Assembly (NCBI RefSeq): GCF_900106695.1
Contig: NZ_FNMZ01000001.1
Span: 1,178,001-1,242,000, forward strand
Direction of reading: 5' to 3'
Length of the DNA: 64,000 nucleotides
From: Albimonas donghaensis
Lineage (GTDB): Bacteria > Pseudomonadota > Alphaproteobacteria > Rhodobacterales > Rhodobacteraceae
Part shown: positions 51,946 through 60,523 of the stretch, piece by piece
Layout: each line of letters begins with the position of its first letter
Position numbering within the stretch: the stretch's first letter is position 1
Made by a program: the position numbers and the translations under genes
Notes under the pieces: model-generated
Told to the model about the DNA's origin: nothing
The model's database searches: none
The model's input: the letters and a program-made list of their open reading frames with translations, nothing else

Positions 51946-53256
51946 ATGCGGACAATGCCCAGCGACCTTTACGACGACACGCTCGCCATCGACTTCGGCA
52001 CCTCGAACTCCGCCGTCTCGATCGTGGAGGACGGCCGCCCCATGCGCCTTGCGGTGGAGGGCGCCGCCGACACCCTGCCCACCGCCGTGTTCTTCCCCGC
52101 CGACGGGGCGCCCATGCTGATCGGCGCCGCCGCGGCGGAAGCCCTGATCGAGGGCGAGGAGGGCCGCTACATGCGCGCCCTGAAAAGCGTGCTCGGCACG
52201 CCCCTGCTGCATGAGGAGCGCCGCATCGGCGGGCGCCGCCGCACGCTGGCCAGCGTGATCTCCGCCTTTCTCCTCGCGCTCCGCCAGCAGGCCGAGCGGC
52301 AGGCCGGCCGCCCCTTCCGCCGGGCGCTGTCGGGGCGGCCGGTGCATTTCCACTCCATCGACCCCGAGCGCGACGCCCAGGCCCAGAACGACCTGCGCGA
52401 CTGCTACTACGCCGCCGGCTTCGAGGAAGTGGGCTTCATGTTCGAGCCGGAGGCCGCCGCCCTCTCCGCCGCCGCCGAGAGCCATGCCGAGGGCCTGCGC
52501 GCCAGCGAGACCGGGCTGATCGTCGATATCGGCGGCGGCACCTCGGATTTCTCGGTGTTCCGGCGAGCGGGAAGCGATGTGCGCATCATCGCCTCGCACG
52601 GCGTGCGGCTGGGCGGCACGGATTTCGACCACGCGGTGTCGATGACCCATGCCATGCCGCTGCTGGGCCTGGGCGGAGAGCTGCGGCGCACCTTCGGCAA
52701 GGGCCTGCTGCCGGTGCCCAACGATCTCTTCGCCGAGATGTCGACCTGGGCCAAGATCCCCTTCCTCTACACCCCCGAAACCCTGCGCGAGGTGCAGGAG
52801 ATGGTGCGCGAGGCGGTCGAGCCCGAGCGCCTGTCCCGCTTCGCCAAGGTCATCGACAACCAGCTGGGCCACGAGCTCGCCTTCGCGGTGGAGGCCGGCA
52901 AGATCGCCGCCAACGTCCCCGCGGGGTCGCCCGAAGCCGCGGCCGCCCGCATCGACATGTCCCCGATCGAGCGCGGGCTGTTCGCGCCGATCTCGCCCGC
53001 CTCGATGGACGCGTCGCTCTCCGAGTTCCGCGCCGGCCTGCGCGAGGCGATGCAGGAGACGCTGCGCCTCGCCGACCTGCCCGCCTCCGGGATCGGCTCG
53101 GTGGTGCTGGTCGGCGGCTCGTCGCTGATGGGGCTGGTGTCGGAAGAAGCGGTCGCCGTGTGCCCGGAGGCGCGCCTGAGCCGGTCGGACGCGTTCTCCT
53201 CCGTCGTCGACGGGCTGGCCATCGCCCTTTCCGGCGCGCCCGCCGCCGCGGCCTAG
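51946..53256 (+). CDS. Hsp70-family protein (YegD-like)
   Basis: A 436-residue relative of DnaK that keeps the actin-like ATPase and lacks a full substrate-binding domain. Phosphate loops are AIDFGTSNSAVSIVEDG and GLIVDIGGGTSDFSVFRRAG; the adenosine motif is SVVLVGGSSLMGLV. The helical subdomain contains HAMPLLGLGGELRRTFGKG and SFLYTPETLREVQEMVREAVEP-like sequence typical of YegD. Its client or role is unknown; no DnaJ or GrpE gene is adjacent. A second ATG at 51955 is an equally possible start. It converges with the next gene with only 12 bases between stops. Confidence 0.9.
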   Translation: MRTMPSDLYDDTLAIDFGTSNSAVSIVEDGRPMRLAVEGAADTLPTAVFFPADGAPMLIGAAAAEALIEGEEGRYMRALKSVLGTPLLHEERRIGGRRRTLASVISAFLLALRQQAERQAGRPFRRALSGRPVHFHSIDPERDAQAQNDLRDCYYAAGFEEVGFMFEPEAAALSAAAESHAEGLRASETGLIVDIGGGTSDFSVFRRAGSDVRIIASHGVRLGGTDFDHAVSMTHAMPLLGLGGELRRTFGKGLLPVPNDLFAEMSTWAKIPFLYTPETLREVQEMVREAVEPERLSRFAKVIDNQLGHELAFAVEAGKIAANVPAGSPEAAAARIDMSPIERGLFAPISPASMDASLSEFRAGLREAMQETLRLADLPASGIGSVVLVGGSSLMGLVSEEAVAVCPEARLSRSDAFSSVVDGLAIALSGAPAAAA

Positions 53257-53268
53257 ACGGCGCCCGCC

Positions 53269-54390
53269 CTAGGCCCGCGAAACGGTCCAGGCCAACCCGT
53301 CGCCCTCCGGCGCGACCTCCACCGACATGAAGGCGCGGTGGGAGGCGACGGCGCCGCGCCACAGCTCCGTCCAGGCCGCGAGCAGGTCGTCGCGCGCCGC
53401 GCCTTCCAGCCCCCGCGCGATGCGCAGCCCGGACTGGCGGATCACGGCCTGCGATCCCGAGACCTCAAGGGCGGTCTCGTCTCCCATCCCCTCGAACATG
53501 GCGGCGAGGAAGCCCGCGGCCTCGGCCGGGCCGCCATCGACGCCGCCCACCGCCTCGGCCATGCGCGGGTAATGCTGCAAGCCGGTCAGCCGCGCGGACA
53601 GGCCCGCAAGCTCCCGCGCCCGGTCGCGCCCGAGCACGCCCGCCAGCTCCGCCACCCCGTTGCGGCAATATTCCATCGCGTAATTGCGCGCCGCCTTGTC
53701 CAGCCGCGCCTGCGGCCAGTCCTCCGCCGGCGGCTCGGGCTGGGCGGCGGGGTCGAACTCCGGCGGGCGTTCGTCGGGGGCGAAGACCAGCCGCTCGTCC
53801 TCCGCCAGATCCCGGTCCGCCTCCCGGAAGTAGCCGCACAGGCCGAATTGCCCGGTCATGTCCTCCGACACGCACACGAAGCCCAGCCGGGGATTGCCCA
53901 GCGACACGCCGTTCTGCGCATACCACCCCCGCAGGAACCCGCGCGAGGCCTCGACCGGGACCCCGCAGATCGTGGGCCCGTCATACATCCAGCGCGGATA
54001 GCGGAACCGCACCCAGGCCTTGCGGGGGCCTTCCTCCATATACTCCACCCGCACGCCGCCGACCCCGTTGGACAGGACGTGGTAGCGGGCGCAGGCGACG
54101 GCGTGGGGCAGCCCTTCCAGCCCCAGTTTCCCGAAGCTGGACAGGAACTTGGCGTGGTGCTGACGGCGGAAGAGGCGGAACATCCACTCCCCCGTCGCCT
54201 CCGGCCCCTCGCGGGTCGCGACCATCAATTGCAGGCCCAGCAGCCACTGGTGATGCAGCGTCGCCTGCGCGGCGACGGCGGCGGCCGCCGTATCGGTCGC
54301 GGCGTCGGTCGCGGTGTCGGTCGCGGTGTCGGTCGCGGTGTCGGTCGCGGTGTCGGTCGCGGTGTCGGTCGCGGTGTCGGTCGCGGTCAT
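53269..54390 (-). CDS. Unknown protein with eightfold TATD N-terminal repeat
   Basis: I do not recognise the family with confidence. After the Met the chain has seven TATD units and one AATD unit, encoded by a 12-bp tandem repeat, then an alanine linker. The folded part runs from about residue 45: HHQWLLGLQLMVATREGPEATGEWMFRLF, FLSSFGKLGLEGLPHAVACARYHVLSNG, YPRWMYDGPTICGVP and a C-terminal helical and beta region. It has several cysteines and no membrane segment or signal. Distant likeness to amino-thiazoline-carboxylate-hydrolase-type domains is possible but only a guess. A downstream start (MVATREG) would remove the repeat. Confidence 0.7.
   Translation of the reverse strand: MTATDTATDTATDTATDTATDTATDTATDAATDTAAAAVAAQATLHHQWLLGLQLMVATREGPEATGEWMFRLFRRQHHAKFLSSFGKLGLEGLPHAVACARYHVLSNGVGGVRVEYMEEGPRKAWVRFRYPRWMYDGPTICGVPVEASRGFLRGWYAQNGVSLGNPRLGFVCVSEDMTGQFGLCGYFREADRDLAEDERLVFAPDERPPEFDPAAQPEPPAEDWPQARLDKAARNYAMEYCRNGVAELAGVLGRDRARELAGLSARLTGLQHYPRMAEAVGGVDGGPAEAAGFLAAMFEGMGDETALEVSGSQAVIRQSGLRIARGLEGAARDDLLAAWTELWRGAVASHRAFMSVEVAPEGDGLAWTVSRA
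54292..54387 (-). repeat. Eight tandem 12-bp units encoding TATD
   Basis: Directly after the ATG, a 12-bp unit (plus-strand GTCGGTCGCGGT) repeats eight times with only the last unit diverged. It is in frame and encodes a Thr/Ala/Asp-rich tail of variable-length type. Confidence 0.92.
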
Positions 54391-54600
54391 CCGCTCGGCC
54401 CTCCCTCGGTCCTGTCGGCGCCTCTGCGGGGCCTGTCGGGCGCGACCCTAGCCCCGCTCCACGATCTTGGCGAGGCCGCCCGCCCGTCCCCCTCCGGCGC
54501 CGCGCAACCGTCACGCAACCGCAGCCGAACCGACGCGGCCCGGTCACGCGCCGGGCGTATCCGGGGCGGACTCCCCCACGGACCCGAGAGGACCCCGCCC

Positions 54601-55458
54601 ATGAACCGCCCCATGTCCACGCCGGAAACCGCCGCCGCGGCCGAGGCCGCGCTGCCCGTGCTCGGCGTCTGCCTGCCCAATGACGACATCGAGGCCCAGC
54701 TCGACTGGATCGTGCAGGACCAGCGCGATCTCGAGGTGCAGGACTTCTTTTCGGCCGAGGTGCTGGACGGCGACTGGCAGGCCGTGGCGGCGCGCACGCG
54801 CAAGCTGCTCGCCGCCCATACCGGCCGGCTCGGCATTCACGGACCGTTCTGGGGCTTTTCGCTCGGCACCATGGACCCGCTGATCCGCGACGTGGTGCGC
54901 AAGCGGATGGACCAGGGTCTCGACGTCTGCGAGGCGATCGGCGCCACGCAGATGGTCATTCACTCGCCCGCGACCACCTGGGACTACAACAACCGCCACC
55001 ACCTGCCCGGCGCCTACCGGATGTTCGACAACGTCCATGCCAGCCTGGAGGCCGCCGTGGCCAGGGCCGAGCGGCTGGGCGTCGTGCTGGTGCTTGAGAA
55101 CATCGAGGACAAGGACCCCGCCGAGCGCGTGCGCCTGGCCGAAAGCTTCGGGAGCGACGCGGTGCGGGTCTCGGTCGACACCGGCCACGCCCATTACGCC
55201 CATCGCTCGACCGGCGCGCCGCCGGTGGATCACTACATCCTCGCGGCCGGGGACATGCTGAACCACGTGCATATCCAGGACGCCGACGGCTATGCCGACC
55301 GGCACTGGGCGCCGGGGATGGGCGACATCCTCTGGGGCTCGGTGTTCAAGGCGCTGGAGCATTGCGGCGCCGCCCCCCGCCTGAACCTGGAGCTGCGCGA
55401 CAAGTCCGGCGTGCAGCCCGCCGCCGAGTGGTTCAAGGCCCGCGGCCTCGCCCGATAG
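54601..55458 (+). CDS. Sugar-phosphate isomerase/epimerase-like TIM-barrel protein
   Basis: A 285-residue protein of the xylose-isomerase-like TIM-barrel (AP endonuclease 2) superfamily. Landmarks are VLGVCLPNDDIEAQLDWI, LGIHGPFWGFSLG, MVIHSPATTWDYNN, the metal Glu in VVLVLENIEDKDP, VSVDTGHAHYAH and LNHVHIQDADGYADRHWAPGMGDI. These give the usual metal site of Glu, Asp and His ligands, so it is likely a real isomerase or epimerase. The substrate is unknown and the neighbours do not help. GAGAGGA upstream supports the ATG at 54601. Confidence 0.85.
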   Translation: MNRPMSTPETAAAAEAALPVLGVCLPNDDIEAQLDWIVQDQRDLEVQDFFSAEVLDGDWQAVAARTRKLLAAHTGRLGIHGPFWGFSLGTMDPLIRDVVRKRMDQGLDVCEAIGATQMVIHSPATTWDYNNRHHLPGAYRMFDNVHASLEAAVARAERLGVVLVLENIEDKDPAERVRLAESFGSDAVRVSVDTGHAHYAHRSTGAPPVDHYILAAGDMLNHVHIQDADGYADRHWAPGMGDILWGSVFKALEHCGAAPRLNLELRDKSGVQPAAEWFKARGLAR

Positions 55459-55532
55459 GCCGGGCGGAACGAAGCTCGCCCGATAAGCCGGGCGGAAGAA
55501 AAGGCGCCCGACAGGCAGGGCGCGACGGGGCG
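55449..55532. repeat. Three tandem 28-bp units, each with a hairpin
   Basis: Units start at 55449, 55477 and 55505. The core CGCCCGATAGGCCGGGCG (CGCCCG pairing with CGGGCG) is intact in the first two and slightly altered in the third. The first unit includes the stop codon of the TIM-barrel gene. On the minus strand the third hairpin is followed by CTTTTCTT and may terminate the phosphodiesterase gene. Confidence 0.75.
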
Positions 55533-55558
55533 GACGGGGGAAACCCCGGCCGCCCCGT
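55525..55558 (+). terminator. Strong hairpin between convergent genes
   Basis: ACGGGGCGG (55525-55533) pairs with CCGCCCCGT (55550-55558) and encloses GGGG/CCCC with a GAAA-type loop. It follows the TIM-barrel gene; only a short T-containing tail is present. Confidence 0.65.
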
Positions 55559-55605
55559 TCGCGTTTCGCCACCGATAACGGGGGCGAGAACGGAGGGCGG
55601 AGGAC

Positions 55606-55628
55606 GGCGGGTTGAAACCCGCCCTACG
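55606..55628 (-). repeat. TAGGGCGGG palindromic repeat, copy 5
   Basis: GGCGGGTTGAAACCCGCC plus CTACG. This has the TTGAAA loop variant. Confidence 0.85.
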
Positions 55629-55643
55629 GCGTGGCGCGACGCC

Positions 55644-55666
55644 CGTAGGGCGGGTGCGAACCCGCC
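55644..55666 (+). repeat. TAGGGCGGG palindromic repeat, copy 6
   Basis: CGTAGGGCGGGTGCGAACCC plus GCC. It is inverted with respect to copy 5, so the two together could form a larger cruciform before the phosphodiesterase stop. Confidence 0.85.
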
Positions 55667-55679
55667 TCCCCCCCGACGG

Positions 55680-57095
55680 TCAGACGCGCCCGCCCTCCGC
55701 AAGGTAGGTCTTGCCCCGGTAGCGCAGCCGGGTCAGGCGCTGGCGGAACCCGCCATGCGAGACCTCGTCGGTCAGGGTCTCGGCGGGCTCGGCCGCGGCG
55801 CCCCAGGCCTCGTCCAGCACCCGTCCCTGGCCGAAGGGCGCGGGCGCTCCCAGCGCCGCGAGGATCGTCGGGGCCACGTCCACGATCCCCGCCGGACAGT
55901 CCAGCGCCCCCGGAACCACGCCGGGCCCGGAGATCGCCAGCAGGGTGTTCAGCTCCCGCCGATGCAGCCCGCCATGCATGCCGCCGCCGACCGGGATGCC
56001 GCCGGTGAAGACCCCCAACCCTTCGAAGCCGAATTCGTCCGGCCCGTCGCCCGAACGGCAGACGTAATGCAGGTCCGGCGCCCGCGGATGATCGCCCGCC
56101 ACCAGCGCGACGGGCAGCGTCCCCGGCAGCGCCTCACGCGCGAAGACCATCCCCATCCAGTCCTGCGCCATCAGCCACTCCGCCAGCTCCGCCACCGGGG
56201 CGGCGGGGCGCAGGGCCCGGATCTCGCCCGAGGCGCCCCGCGTGATCCCGAAATCGTCGCTGGGCCGCGGCGCCGCCCCGGCGCGGAAGCCGGCGGCGCG
56301 AAGCTCCGCCTCGATATCCACCTCCCGGTCCACGGTGATCTGCCCGTGATCCGACATCGCCACGATCAGCGCATCCGCCGGCGCCGCCGCCCGGATCGCC
56401 TCGAAGGCCCGGTCGCAGGCGGCCAGCGCCTCCCTCGCCTCCGCCGAGCCGATGCGTCGGTAATGGAAGGTCGTGTCCGGCTCCGGAAACCAGACCAGCG
56501 CCAGGTCCGGCGCCTCCGCCAGCCCCATGTCGCGGATCACCGCCTCGGCCCGCGCCACGGCCGCCAGCCGCGGCATGTCGGGCTCCGGCAACGGGCCGTG
56601 CCGCGCGACCGACGCCGCGACCGCCTCCGGCGTGCGGGTGTGATCCTCCCCGTGGATGGAGAAGGTCCAGTGCCCCGCATGCTCCGCCGCCCCGGCGTTG
56701 ACCAGGAAGGCCGAGCCCGAGGACCCGCAATGCGCCGCCACCATCCGCCGGCCCGACGCCGCCAGCGCGCTCCCGAGATCGGGGGCGGTGATCACGGCGC
56801 CCTCGGCCTCCGCCAGCGCCTCCAGATCCGCCCGCCGCGAGGTGTCGAGCGGCCGCCCCGTCACCACGCGCGGCTGGTGGAAGGCGTTGCCGACCACGCC
56901 ATGATCCCGCGGCCAGGCGCCGGTGGCCAGCGCCGTGGTGCAGACGCGGGTGTAGGAGGGGAACACGGTCCGCGCCTCCCGGAACCAGGCGGCGCCGCCG
57001 AGAAAGGCGGAAAGCGACGGCATCGTGTCAGCCGTGATGCGATCCGGTCTCAATCCGTCGAACACCACCACGATCACCTGCCCGACCTGTCGCAT
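55680..57095 (-). CDS. Alkaline-phosphatase-superfamily phosphodiesterase/nucleotide pyrophosphatase
   Basis: A 471-residue enzyme of the type I phosphodiesterase/nucleotide pyrophosphatase family. VIVVVFDGLRPDRITADTMPSLSAF gives the first metal Asp; FPSYTRVCTTALATGAWPRDHG has the Thr nucleophile region; ALIVAMSDHGQ and MHGGLHRRELNTLL supply further metal ligands. It probably cleaves phosphodiesters or phosphonates; the natural substrate is unknown. No signal peptide is seen. I chose the ATG at 57095 because AAGGA is six bases upstream; the ATG at 57101 abuts the ribosome site. It is divergent from the second ABC operon. Confidence 0.88.
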   Translation of the reverse strand: MRQVGQVIVVVFDGLRPDRITADTMPSLSAFLGGAAWFREARTVFPSYTRVCTTALATGAWPRDHGVVGNAFHQPRVVTGRPLDTSRRADLEALAEAEGAVITAPDLGSALAASGRRMVAAHCGSSGSAFLVNAGAAEHAGHWTFSIHGEDHTRTPEAVAASVARHGPLPEPDMPRLAAVARAEAVIRDMGLAEAPDLALVWFPEPDTTFHYRRIGSAEAREALAACDRAFEAIRAAAPADALIVAMSDHGQITVDREVDIEAELRAAGFRAGAAPRPSDDFGITRGASGEIRALRPAAPVAELAEWLMAQDWMGMVFAREALPGTLPVALVAGDHPRAPDLHYVCRSGDGPDEFGFEGLGVFTGGIPVGGGMHGGLHRRELNTLLAISGPGVVPGALDCPAGIVDVAPTILAALGAPAPFGQGRVLDEAWGAAAEPAETLTDEVSHGGFRQRLTRLRYRGKTYLAEGGRV

Positions 57096-57359
57096 ATCCA
57101 TTCCTTTCGATCCGTTGCGCGCGGACCCTCGCACGGCTTGCGCGGCGGTTTGATGACGTCCCGGCGACGCGGGCCAAGGGCCTGATGCCGCAGGGCTTCC
57201 CGGCGCAGACCGGGACCGGCCCCGGCCCCCGCGCCCGCGCCGCGACAAAGGTTCGCGAAGCTGTCGCCGCTCCGTCGCACGCCGCCCCCATCCTCCGCCC
57301 CCGGACCCGACGGGGCCTCGCCGCCCCGCCCTCTCCTCCAGCGACCGGAACCCAGCCGC

Positions 57360-59018
57360 ATGACCTTTCCCCGCCGCCTTCTGAGCCTCGCCGCCGGCGC
57401 GGCCCTGCTCGCCTCCACCGCGCTCGTCGCGCCGGGCGCCCAGGCCGCCGACCGCCCGACGATCACCGTCGCCGTGCAGCAGATCGTCAACGCCGGCGCG
57501 CTCGACGTGCTGCGCGAGCAGTCGAATGTCGGCGCCCGCGTGTTCTACTCGATCTACGAAGGCCTGATCGACTTCGAGCGCCAGACCGACGACCTGCCCC
57601 AGAAGCCCGGTCTCGCAACCTCCTGGAAGCGCATCGACGACCGCACCGTCGAGCTGACGCTGCGCGAGGGCGTGAAGTTCCACAACGGCGACGTGATGAC
57701 CGCCGAAGACGTGGTCTTCACCTTCTCCCCCGAGCGGTTCGGCACCCTGCCCGAGCAGGTCGAGGCCCAGAAGGAGGGCGCGACGCTCTTCACCTCCTCC
57801 GCCGCCACCGCCACCAAGGGCAAGGTGCCCCCGCCCGAGGTCGCCGCGGTCGCCAAGCGCGCCTGGCCGAACCTCGACCGGGTCGAGAAGGTGGACGACA
57901 TGACCGTCCGCTTCATCTCCAAGGTTCCCGATCCCACGCTGGAAGGCCGCATCTCCCGCGGGGGGGCGCAGATCCTGTCCAAGCGCGCCTATCAGGAGGC
58001 CGCCACCTGGGCCGACTTCGCCCGCGCCCCGGTCGGCACCGGCCCCTACAAGGTGGTGGATTTCCGCCCCGACAACGTGCTGGTCCTGGCCGCGCATGAG
58101 GACTACTGGGGCGGCGAGCCGCCGATCAAGGAGCTGCGCTTCCTCGTGGTCCCCGAGGTCGCGTCCCGCGTGAACGGCCTGCTGTCGGGCGAATACGACT
58201 TCATCACCGACGTGCCCCCGGACCAGATCGCGCTGGTCGAGGAAGACCCGGCCTTCGAGGTCGTCGGCGGCCCGATCACCAACCATCGCCTGATGGTGTT
58301 CGACAAGAACAACGGCCCGATGAAGAACGTGAAGATCCGCCAGGCGATGACCCACGCCATCGACCGCGAGCTGATCGTGGACGCGCTGTGGGGCGGCCGG
58401 ACCAAGGTGCCCGCCGGCCTGCAGTGGGAATATTACGGCGACATGTATCTCGCCGACTGGGAAGTGCCCGCATACGACCTCGACCTGGCCAAGAAGCTGG
58501 TCGCCGAGTCCGGCTATGACGGCTCGCCGATCACCGTGCGGGTGCTGAACAACTACTACACCAACCAGGTCTCCACCGCGCAGATCAACGCCGAGGCCTT
58601 CCGCCAAATCGGTCTCAACATCGAGATCGAGATGAAGGAGAACTGGCAGCAGATCTTCGACACCGAGAGCGGTCCGCGCATGGTCCGCGACTGGTCGAAC
58701 TCCGCGCCCTATCCCGATCCGGTCTCCTCGATCGTCAACCAGCACTGCCAGAACGGCCAGCAGCAGCAGGTCGGCGAGTGGACCAACGAGGAGTTCAACG
58801 CGCTCTGCATCAAGCTTGAGACCTCGACGGATCTGGAGACCCGCCGCAACGCCTTCCAGCGGATGCTGGAGATCGCCGAGCGCGAGGACCCCGCCTACAC
58901 GGTCCTCCACCAGAACGCGATCTTCTACGGCAAGCGCGCCGACATCGCGTGGAAGCCCTCGGCCCTGCTGTCGATGGATTTCCGCGCCGGCAACTTCGCC
59001 GTCGGCTCCTCCAACTGA
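57360..59018 (+). CDS. ABC transporter substrate-binding protein, family 5 (second system)
   Basis: A 552-residue periplasmic binding protein. The signal peptide (LLSLAAGAALLASTALVAPGAQAA) is cut near residue 30. VFYSIYEGLIDFERQTDDLPQKPGLATSWKRIDDRTVELTLREGVKFHNGDVMTAEDVVFTFS carries the family-5 signature. The C-terminal lobe includes NVKIRQAMTHAIDRELIVDALWGG. It differs clearly from the binding protein at 27013, so the two ABC systems should have different ligands. It starts the rightward operon and is followed by a hairpin that may reduce expression of the membrane genes. Confidence 0.94.
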   Translation: MTFPRRLLSLAAGAALLASTALVAPGAQAADRPTITVAVQQIVNAGALDVLREQSNVGARVFYSIYEGLIDFERQTDDLPQKPGLATSWKRIDDRTVELTLREGVKFHNGDVMTAEDVVFTFSPERFGTLPEQVEAQKEGATLFTSSAATATKGKVPPPEVAAVAKRAWPNLDRVEKVDDMTVRFISKVPDPTLEGRISRGGAQILSKRAYQEAATWADFARAPVGTGPYKVVDFRPDNVLVLAAHEDYWGGEPPIKELRFLVVPEVASRVNGLLSGEYDFITDVPPDQIALVEEDPAFEVVGGPITNHRLMVFDKNNGPMKNVKIRQAMTHAIDRELIVDALWGGRTKVPAGLQWEYYGDMYLADWEVPAYDLDLAKKLVAESGYDGSPITVRVLNNYYTNQVSTAQINAEAFRQIGLNIEIEMKENWQQIFDTESGPRMVRDWSNSAPYPDPVSSIVNQHCQNGQQQQVGEWTNEEFNALCIKLETSTDLETRRNAFQRMLEIAEREDPAYTVLHQNAIFYGKRADIAWKPSALLSMDFRAGNFAVGSSN

Positions 59019-59036
59019 TCGGCTGACCTGACCCTC

Positions 59037-59076
59037 GCGCCCTCCGCCGTCATGGCGGGGGGCGCGCCTGTTTTCC
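59037..59076 (+). terminator. Attenuating hairpin after the binding-protein gene
   Basis: GCGCCCTCCGCC (59037-59048) pairs with GGCGGGGGGCGC (59054-59065), with one G-U pair and a 5-base loop, and GCCTGTTTTCC follows. Set between the binding-protein and ATPase genes, it could act as a partial terminator or protect the 3' end of the first message. Confidence 0.65.
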
Positions 59077-59102
59077 GCCCCCCGTTTCCAGTCCCGTCAC
59101 GG

Positions 59103-60194
59103 ATGCGCCCCATGACCAACCCGCTCGATCCCCTGAAACCGCTGGTGTCGCTGACCGGCATGACCATCGATTTCGACATCGGCCGGCGCTATGTGCGCGC
59201 CCTGCACGGCGTCGACCTGGAGGTGATGCGCGGCGAGACGCTGGGCGTGGTCGGGGAAAGCGGCTGCGGCAAGTCGATCACCTGGCTGGCCGCCGCGGGG
59301 TTGCTGGACGACCGCGCGCGGGTCGGCGGGTCGGTCCGGCTGGCGGGGGAGGAGATCCTGGGCGCCCCTGAACGTCGCCTGGCCGCCATCCGCGGCGGGC
59401 GCGTGGCGCTGATCTTCCAGGACCCGTCCTCGTCCCTCAATCCGGTGCGCCGCATCGGCTGGCAGATCGGCGAGGCCCTGCGCCTGCATCGCGGGCTGCG
59501 CGGCGCCGAGGCGCGGGCCGAGGCGACGCGGCTGCTGGAGCGGGTGGGCATCTCCAACCCCGCCCAGCGGCTCGATGAATATCCCCATGAGCTGTCGGGC
59601 GGCATGAACCAGCGGGTGATGATCGCCATGGCGCTGGCGGGCGAGCCCGAGCTGCTGATCGCGGATGAGCCCACGACCGCGCTGGACGCGACGATCCAGG
59701 CCCAGATCCTCGACCTGCTCGACGACCTGCGGGCCGAGACGGGGATGGCCATGGTGCTGATCTCCCACGATCTGGGCGTGATCTCGGACATGTGCGACCG
59801 GGTGGCGGTGATGTATTGCGGCCGGGTGGTGGAGACGGGGCCGGCGGCGCGGGTGTTCGACGCGCCCTCGCATCCCTACACAAGCGGGCTGATGGCGGCG
59901 CTGCCGGATATCGAGGGGCCGCGGCGGCGGCTCGACGCCATTCCCGGCGCGGTGCCCGCGCCCCATGCGCTGCCGCCGGGCTGCGCCTTCGCCCCCCGCT
60001 GCGCCGAGGCCGGGGCCGATTGCGCCGCCGCCCTGCCGGCGCTGGGTCCGCTGGGCGGCGGCCATCTCGCCGCCTGCCTGCGCCGCGGCCCCGACGCCCG
60101 CCCGCGGGAGGGCGCGCCCGCGTCCTCCGCCGCCCCCCACGCGGACGCGCAGGCTCGGCGCGCGGCGCGCCAGCCCGCCGAGGCCCGCCCGTGA
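59103..60194 (+). CDS. Dipeptide/oligopeptide-type ABC ATPase (DppD-like, second system)
   Basis: A 363-residue ATPase. Walker [20 protein letters not shown]-loop IFQDPSSSLNPVRRIGW, signature LSGGMNQRVMIAMALAG, Walker [17 protein letters not shown] and H-loop ISHDLGVISDMCDR are intact. The C-terminal domain has CAFAPRCAEAGADC, followed by a low-complexity tail of about 35 residues (PREGAPASSAAPHADAQARR) not found in most relatives. ATG codons at 59103 and 59112 are both possible. Its stop overlaps a following frame as GTGA. Confidence 0.92.
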   Translation: MRPMTNPLDPLKPLVSLTGMTIDFDIGRRYVRALHGVDLEVMRGETLGVVGESGCGKSITWLAAAGLLDDRARVGGSVRLAGEEILGAPERRLAAIRGGRVALIFQDPSSSLNPVRRIGWQIGEALRLHRGLRGAEARAEATRLLERVGISNPAQRLDEYPHELSGGMNQRVMIAMALAGEPELLIADEPTTALDATIQAQILDLLDDLRAETGMAMVLISHDLGVISDMCDRVAVMYCGRVVETGPAARVFDAPSHPYTSGLMAALPDIEGPRRRLDAIPGAVPAPHALPPGCAFAPRCAEAGADCAAALPALGPLGGGHLAACLRRGPDARPREGAPASSAAPHADAQARRAARQPAEARP

Positions 60195-60523
60195 CCGCCC
60201 TGCGCGCCCCGGTCTTCGTGCCGACGCCCGCCGAGGCGCCGGCCCGCCCGCCGCAATCCCAGCCGCGATCCCCTTCGCGCCCGCCGTCCTCTCCGACGCC
60301 TTCCGCCCGCGCCTTGCGACGGTTCCGCCGGGCGCCCTCCATCGAGGGTGCGCGCCAGCCGTCCCCGGCGTCGCGCCGCGACGCCGCCGGCCGCGCTTCG
60401 CGGCCGGGCGCGGGCGAAACGCCCGCGCGGACGGCGCCCCCGCCGGGCGCCAGGCCGCGCCGCCGCCTGGCCGCGCCCGCGCGCCTTCATCTGACCGCCC
60501 TGCCCACGGATCCCCGCCGATGA
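60191..60523 (+). CDS. Possible small Pro/Arg-rich protein coupled to both ATPase genes
   Basis: A frame of 110 codons fills the 325-base gap between the two ATPase genes. Its GTG overlaps the upstream stop as GTGA and its TGA overlaps the downstream ATG as ATGA, the same coupling used by true operon genes here. The product would be basic and rich in Pro, Arg, Ala and Ser (FVPTPAEAPARPPQSQPR, RALRRFRRAPSIEGARQ). I recognise no domain and no signal. Open frames of this length are common by chance in such GC-rich DNA, so the double overlap is the only positive sign. An alternative is an untranslated gap or the remains of an expanded ATPase tail. Confidence 0.3.
   Translation: MTALRAPVFVPTPAEAPARPPQSQPRSPSRPPSSPTPSARALRRFRRAPSIEGARQPSPASRRDAAGRASRPGAGETPARTAPPPGARPRRRLAAPARLHLTALPTDPRR

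Noticed and set aside
55680-58910. A 1076-codon minus-strand open frame extending over the second binding-protein gene
   Set aside because: Only the part from 57095 down is a recognisable enzyme. The rest is antisense to a clear binding-protein gene and is Gly/Arg/Leu-rich, typical of shadow frames in GC-rich DNA.
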